From contig JARFJB010000896.1 in assembly GCA_036346205.1 (NCBI GenBank), positions 2,624,001 to 2,688,000 of the forward strand: 64,000 bases of DNA, written 5' to 3'. A program made the translations under genes and the position numbers. This DNA is from Vesta saturnalis. Taxonomy: Eukaryota > Arthropoda > Insecta > Coleoptera > Lampyridae. Below the pieces are notes generated by a model, which saw only the letters and a list, made by a program, of their open reading frames with translations, was not told the DNA's origin and searched no databases. This document shows, one piece after another, positions 57,137 to 64,000 of the stretch. The first letter of the stretch is position 1, and each line of letters opens with the position of its first letter.

Positions 57137-57268
57137 ATTAAAAAAAATCGGTCTTTGACAACTTGCAAACAAATGACAATCCGAAAAAAAATTTCCTTAC
57201 AAACTGCTATTATTTTAGCTCGTAGAATCTCCTCCCGGAGTTTCCTGATAGACTTTTAGAACACCCTG
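57137..57268 (-). repeat. Right terminal inverted repeat
   Basis: The inverted partner of the left repeat; it ends GACTTTTAGAACACCCTG at 57268, then TA. Confidence 0.93.
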
Positions 57269-57270
57269 TA

Positions 57271-59286
<2,016 letters not shown>

Positions 59287-59534
59287 TAACAATAACAATA
59301 ATGGAGCTACAGTACTGGAAATGGGTTGAAATTAAGTTGAAAACATTTACATCAATAATAAATGTGAAATCCAATTCAGAAATTGTAAATGGTAACGAAA
59401 TCACCATCTAAGTAGTTTGAATGTTAAAAAAGGGACAACACTTGTCAATAAGATTAATATTGAAATTAATGGAAATTATCTTAGAATCAAACAATTTAAA
59501 CAACGTTTGAAAGGACGTGTTTTGTTTAATAAAG

Positions 59535-62133
<2,599 letters not shown>

Positions 62134-62172
<39 letters not shown>
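62134..62172. repeat. (AT)n microsatellite
   Basis: About 39 bases of AT dinucleotide. Confidence 0.97.
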
Positions 62173-62174
<2 letters not shown>

Positions 62175-62465
62175 AGTGTTTGGCCCTAACATTCTGCGTC
62201 CAGTTACTTCCTGCGTCCATATATGGTCGCAGAAAGTTTTGCTTTACCAACTGATTTATCTTGCGTTCACAAAGGTGCCCGGCAAATTTTACCTGGGCGT
62301 ATAACATCGGTAGAATGAAGTTTAGTGGATATTATAGTTCAAAAAAATTTCTGTAGATGCGCTGCGATCGTTGTCGTATATTCTTCACGCCGTTTAAATA
62401 TATACACAAAAATATATCGTACCGATGATGTTGCTTCCTTTCAGTGTGAACTGCAGGCGGCAAAA

Positions 62466-62650
62466 CTGTGGACGCAGAAATAACAAATGGATGAAATTTA
62501 TGTATATTACAGTTGAAAGTCTAATTTCATGTTAAATATTGAGTTAACTCGTCTACACTGTTGACACAGAAAAATCGATTGGATGAAACTTATGAATATT
62601 ATTGTTAAAGGTCCTATTTCATTTTAAATATTGAATCATCTTGTCCATGA
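62466..62650 (+). repeat. Imperfect tandem duplication, period about 92 bases
   Basis: Unit 1 begins CTGTGGACGCAGAAA at 62466. Unit 2 begins CTGTTGACACAGAAA at 62558. Shared internal blocks include TGGATGAAA, TATGTATATTA versus TATGAATATTA, and TTTCAT-TTAAATATTGA. A third partial start (CATGACACAG) appears near 62647. Probably a small satellite or an old duplication; no coding potential. Confidence 0.75.
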
Positions 62651-62659
62651 CACAGTATT

Positions 62660-63440
62660 TAATATTCCTTACTCTTATTTTGACGTTACCTTATTTTCCA
62701 TTCATTACTTGAAATTGATAACTAAAATTAAGCCTAAGCTTGTTACAGGGGATTTAACAAAATAGAATGATTTTTGTTTTGTTTTTTAATTAAAAGTAAA
62801 TTATAACTGACACTAACCGACTCTTTTCTGTTCTAAAATAAGTGACAATAATTCTTTTATTTTCGAGCACAGTATTGATAGAGGTATCTTGCGCGTTATC
62901 CTGTAATATTAGTGGCGGTTACAACTTCCGTTATCTGAGCTTATTAACGCAAATCCTACAAAAAAATGGAACACATCAAATTGGCACAAAATTAATTTGC
63001 CCTTTGAGATGGTGTCAACATACATTTAACTAACAAAAAAGTTCATTGCGAAATACTGCAAAGTTTGAAATTTTGAACGAATTGCGTTTTCGCTTATTGC
63101 CCCGAAACCGTTGATATTGTGTTAGGGAAAAATTGCAAGTTAGGTTTATAACACAGAATACCTACACTGGAATCAAGCATCGACGAATAAAATTTCTCAT
63201 TCAAAAAATCACAATTCATAGCATTGCCTTGCTTTTTTGCACAAAACGGTGCGTTGCAGGAAAAAATGGCAAGAGCAAATTATTACTAAAAATTTTATTT
63301 TATATTAAGATAACGCTACGAAAAATGATGCTTGAAAAGCTAATAGTTTCGTTATGCAAAAAACTATTTTTTGCATAAAAGTTGCAAAATATTGAGTTAT
63401 ATGAATGCTTTTAAAACACTATTTGAGAAAATGGTGAATT
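62660..63440. other. No recognised feature
   Basis: AT-rich. Short frames at 62842-63033 and 63133-63378 have no recognisable domain. Confidence 0.4.
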
Positions 63441-63453
63441 TATTTATTAAATC

Positions 63454-63492
63454 GCAAGCTTTCAGACACATACTCTGTCCTTCGTCAGGCAC
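63454..63492 (-). ncRNA. Hammerhead-like ribozyme motif with canonical core (PLE4)
   Basis: Minus strand: CCUGACGA-A (CUGACGA at 63488-63482), helix II GGACA/UGUCU with one G-U pair and a GAGUAUG loop, then GAAA (63463-63460) and GCUUGCG. C3, G8 and A9 are all canonical. This is the in-window reference against which the U3/A8 variants of PLE1-3 stand out. Confidence 0.6.
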
Positions 63493-63569
63493 AATATGAA
63501 AGTGAGAAATGTTGACAAGATAACATCACATGACAAATATTAAGGTAACTAGCAAATTAAATCACTGTT

Positions 63570-63878
63570 GTGAAAGTTTGATTTCTTAAAAATAGACATC
63601 CAGGTATCGGACAATTCATATCCATTATTTTTGTTCAAGTTATTAGGCTGTTTCAGAATTTCAATGGCTTCTCGAATTTTCCTTGCATACCCATTCCTAT
63701 CATAAGCCAGAATTCTTGTTTTCAAATTTTATATTGTGCAGTGTTTAAGGCATGTTGAGCAATTGTTGATTCAGTAGGATGAAGTAAACTTAAGTGCCTT
63801 TTATGTTCTGTTAACCTGTTGTTAATACTTCTTCTAGTTTCGCCCTACATTGGTGAAACTACCACAAGACATGATACT
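63570..63878 (-). pseudogene. PLE4 GIY-YIG endonuclease relic
   Basis: The minus strand starts at the (AT)n edge: YEVSCL, then over a frameshift GETRRSINNRLTEHKRHLSL (about 63850-63790) and HPTESTIAQHALNTAQY (63785-63735). After a stop and another shift come GYARKIREAIEILKQ and NNLNKNNGYELSDTWMSIF (63680-63590). The GETRRS...R..EHKRH pattern is the second half of the GIY-YIG core. The closing NN.N..NGY.LS.TW block is characteristic of PLE proteins. The first catalytic Tyr region is damaged. Confidence 0.8.
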
Positions 63879-63880
63879 TC

Positions 63881-63881
<1 letters not shown>

Positions 63882-63964
<83 letters not shown>
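63882..63964. repeat. (AT)n microsatellite truncating PLE4
   Basis: About 83 bases of AT dinucleotide. The PLE4 frame stops being recognisable exactly at its edge. Confidence 0.97.
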
Positions 63965-63968
<4 letters not shown>

Positions 63969-64000
63969 GGTATTGATCTTTAGCAGAATTCGAGATTTTA

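Larger units (their letters stand above)
55201..57268 (-). mobile_element. mariner-like transposon with ~130-bp inverted repeats and TA duplication
   Basis: A complete-looking 2.07-kb element. Both ends begin CAGGGTGTTCTAAAAGTC and are flanked by TA (55199-55200 and 57269-57270), the Tc1/mariner target. The inverted repeats (about 55201-55332 and 57137-57268) differ at only a few positions, so the copy is fairly young. It carries one transposase on the minus strand with a frameshift. Confidence 0.95.
63441..63881 (-). mobile_element. Penelope-like element PLE4, 3' fragment
   Basis: A minus-strand PLE remnant: GIY-YIG coding end (63878-63570), then a 3' region with a canonical hammerhead core (63489-63456). 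Upstream coding sequence is cut off by an (AT)n tract starting at 63882. Sequence features differ from PLE1 to PLE3, so this is another PLE family. Confidence 0.82.

Overview
The window reads as AT-rich nuclear DNA of an arthropod, most likely an insect. At the left edge is a block of mitochondrial DNA in the ancestral pancrustacean order nad2 - trnW - trnC(-) - trnY(-) - cox1 - trnL2 - cox2. It uses the invertebrate mitochondrial code (TGA as Trp, ATA as Met, AGA as Ser). The block carries frameshifts and deletions and is split by a nuclear LINE, so it is a NUMT and not mitochondrial contamination. I recognise no host protein-coding gene, and almost everything interpretable is a transposable element or its remains. 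The insect order is not settled by what I can see.

Layout: 0.27-6.73 kb NUMT, with cox2 split by a nearly intact EN-RT-RNase H LINE (2.37-6.2 kb). 6.98-9.90 kb: a degenerate piggyBac-like element between TTAA sites. 11.8-17.9 kb: a cluster of Penelope-like elements (PLEs). PLE1 is a GIY-YIG/RT element between two identical 190-bp direct repeats, it abuts the remains of PLE2, and beyond that lies PLE3, a head-to-head inverted pair of truncated copies. 18.86-20.95 kb: a mariner-like element with inverted repeats of over 300 bp. 26.65-28.75 kb: scraps of a Ty3/gypsy RNase H and of a second LINE. 32.2-34.6 kb: a Polinton/Maverick polymerase B fragment inside a pair of ~160-bp inverted repeats. 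34.67-36.09 kb: a second piggyBac-like relic. 41.6-43.3 kb: a pogo/Tigger-like relic. 44.38-45.42 kb: a possible MITE. 45.67-47.9 kb: a collapsed gypsy element. 55.20-57.27 kb: a mariner-like element with clean ~130-bp terminal repeats and a TA duplication. 59.0-59.6 kb: AT and GT microsatellites. 63.44-63.88 kb: a fourth PLE fragment. The intervening tens of kilobases are AT-rich with no feature I can support.

The most interesting signal is in the PLE repeats. Each carries a hammerhead-ribozyme-like core (CUGANGA - helix II - GAAA). PLE4 and the 34.55-kb repeat keep the canonical core. PLE1, PLE2 and PLE3 share the paired change C3 to U and G8 to A, which would keep the C3-G8 base pair as U-A. 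PLE2 also has a perfect 5-bp helix III with a GGGA loop and a usable cleavage site. Most PLE 3' ends also run straight into (AT)n tracts. These points come from reading the sequence by eye and have not been computed.
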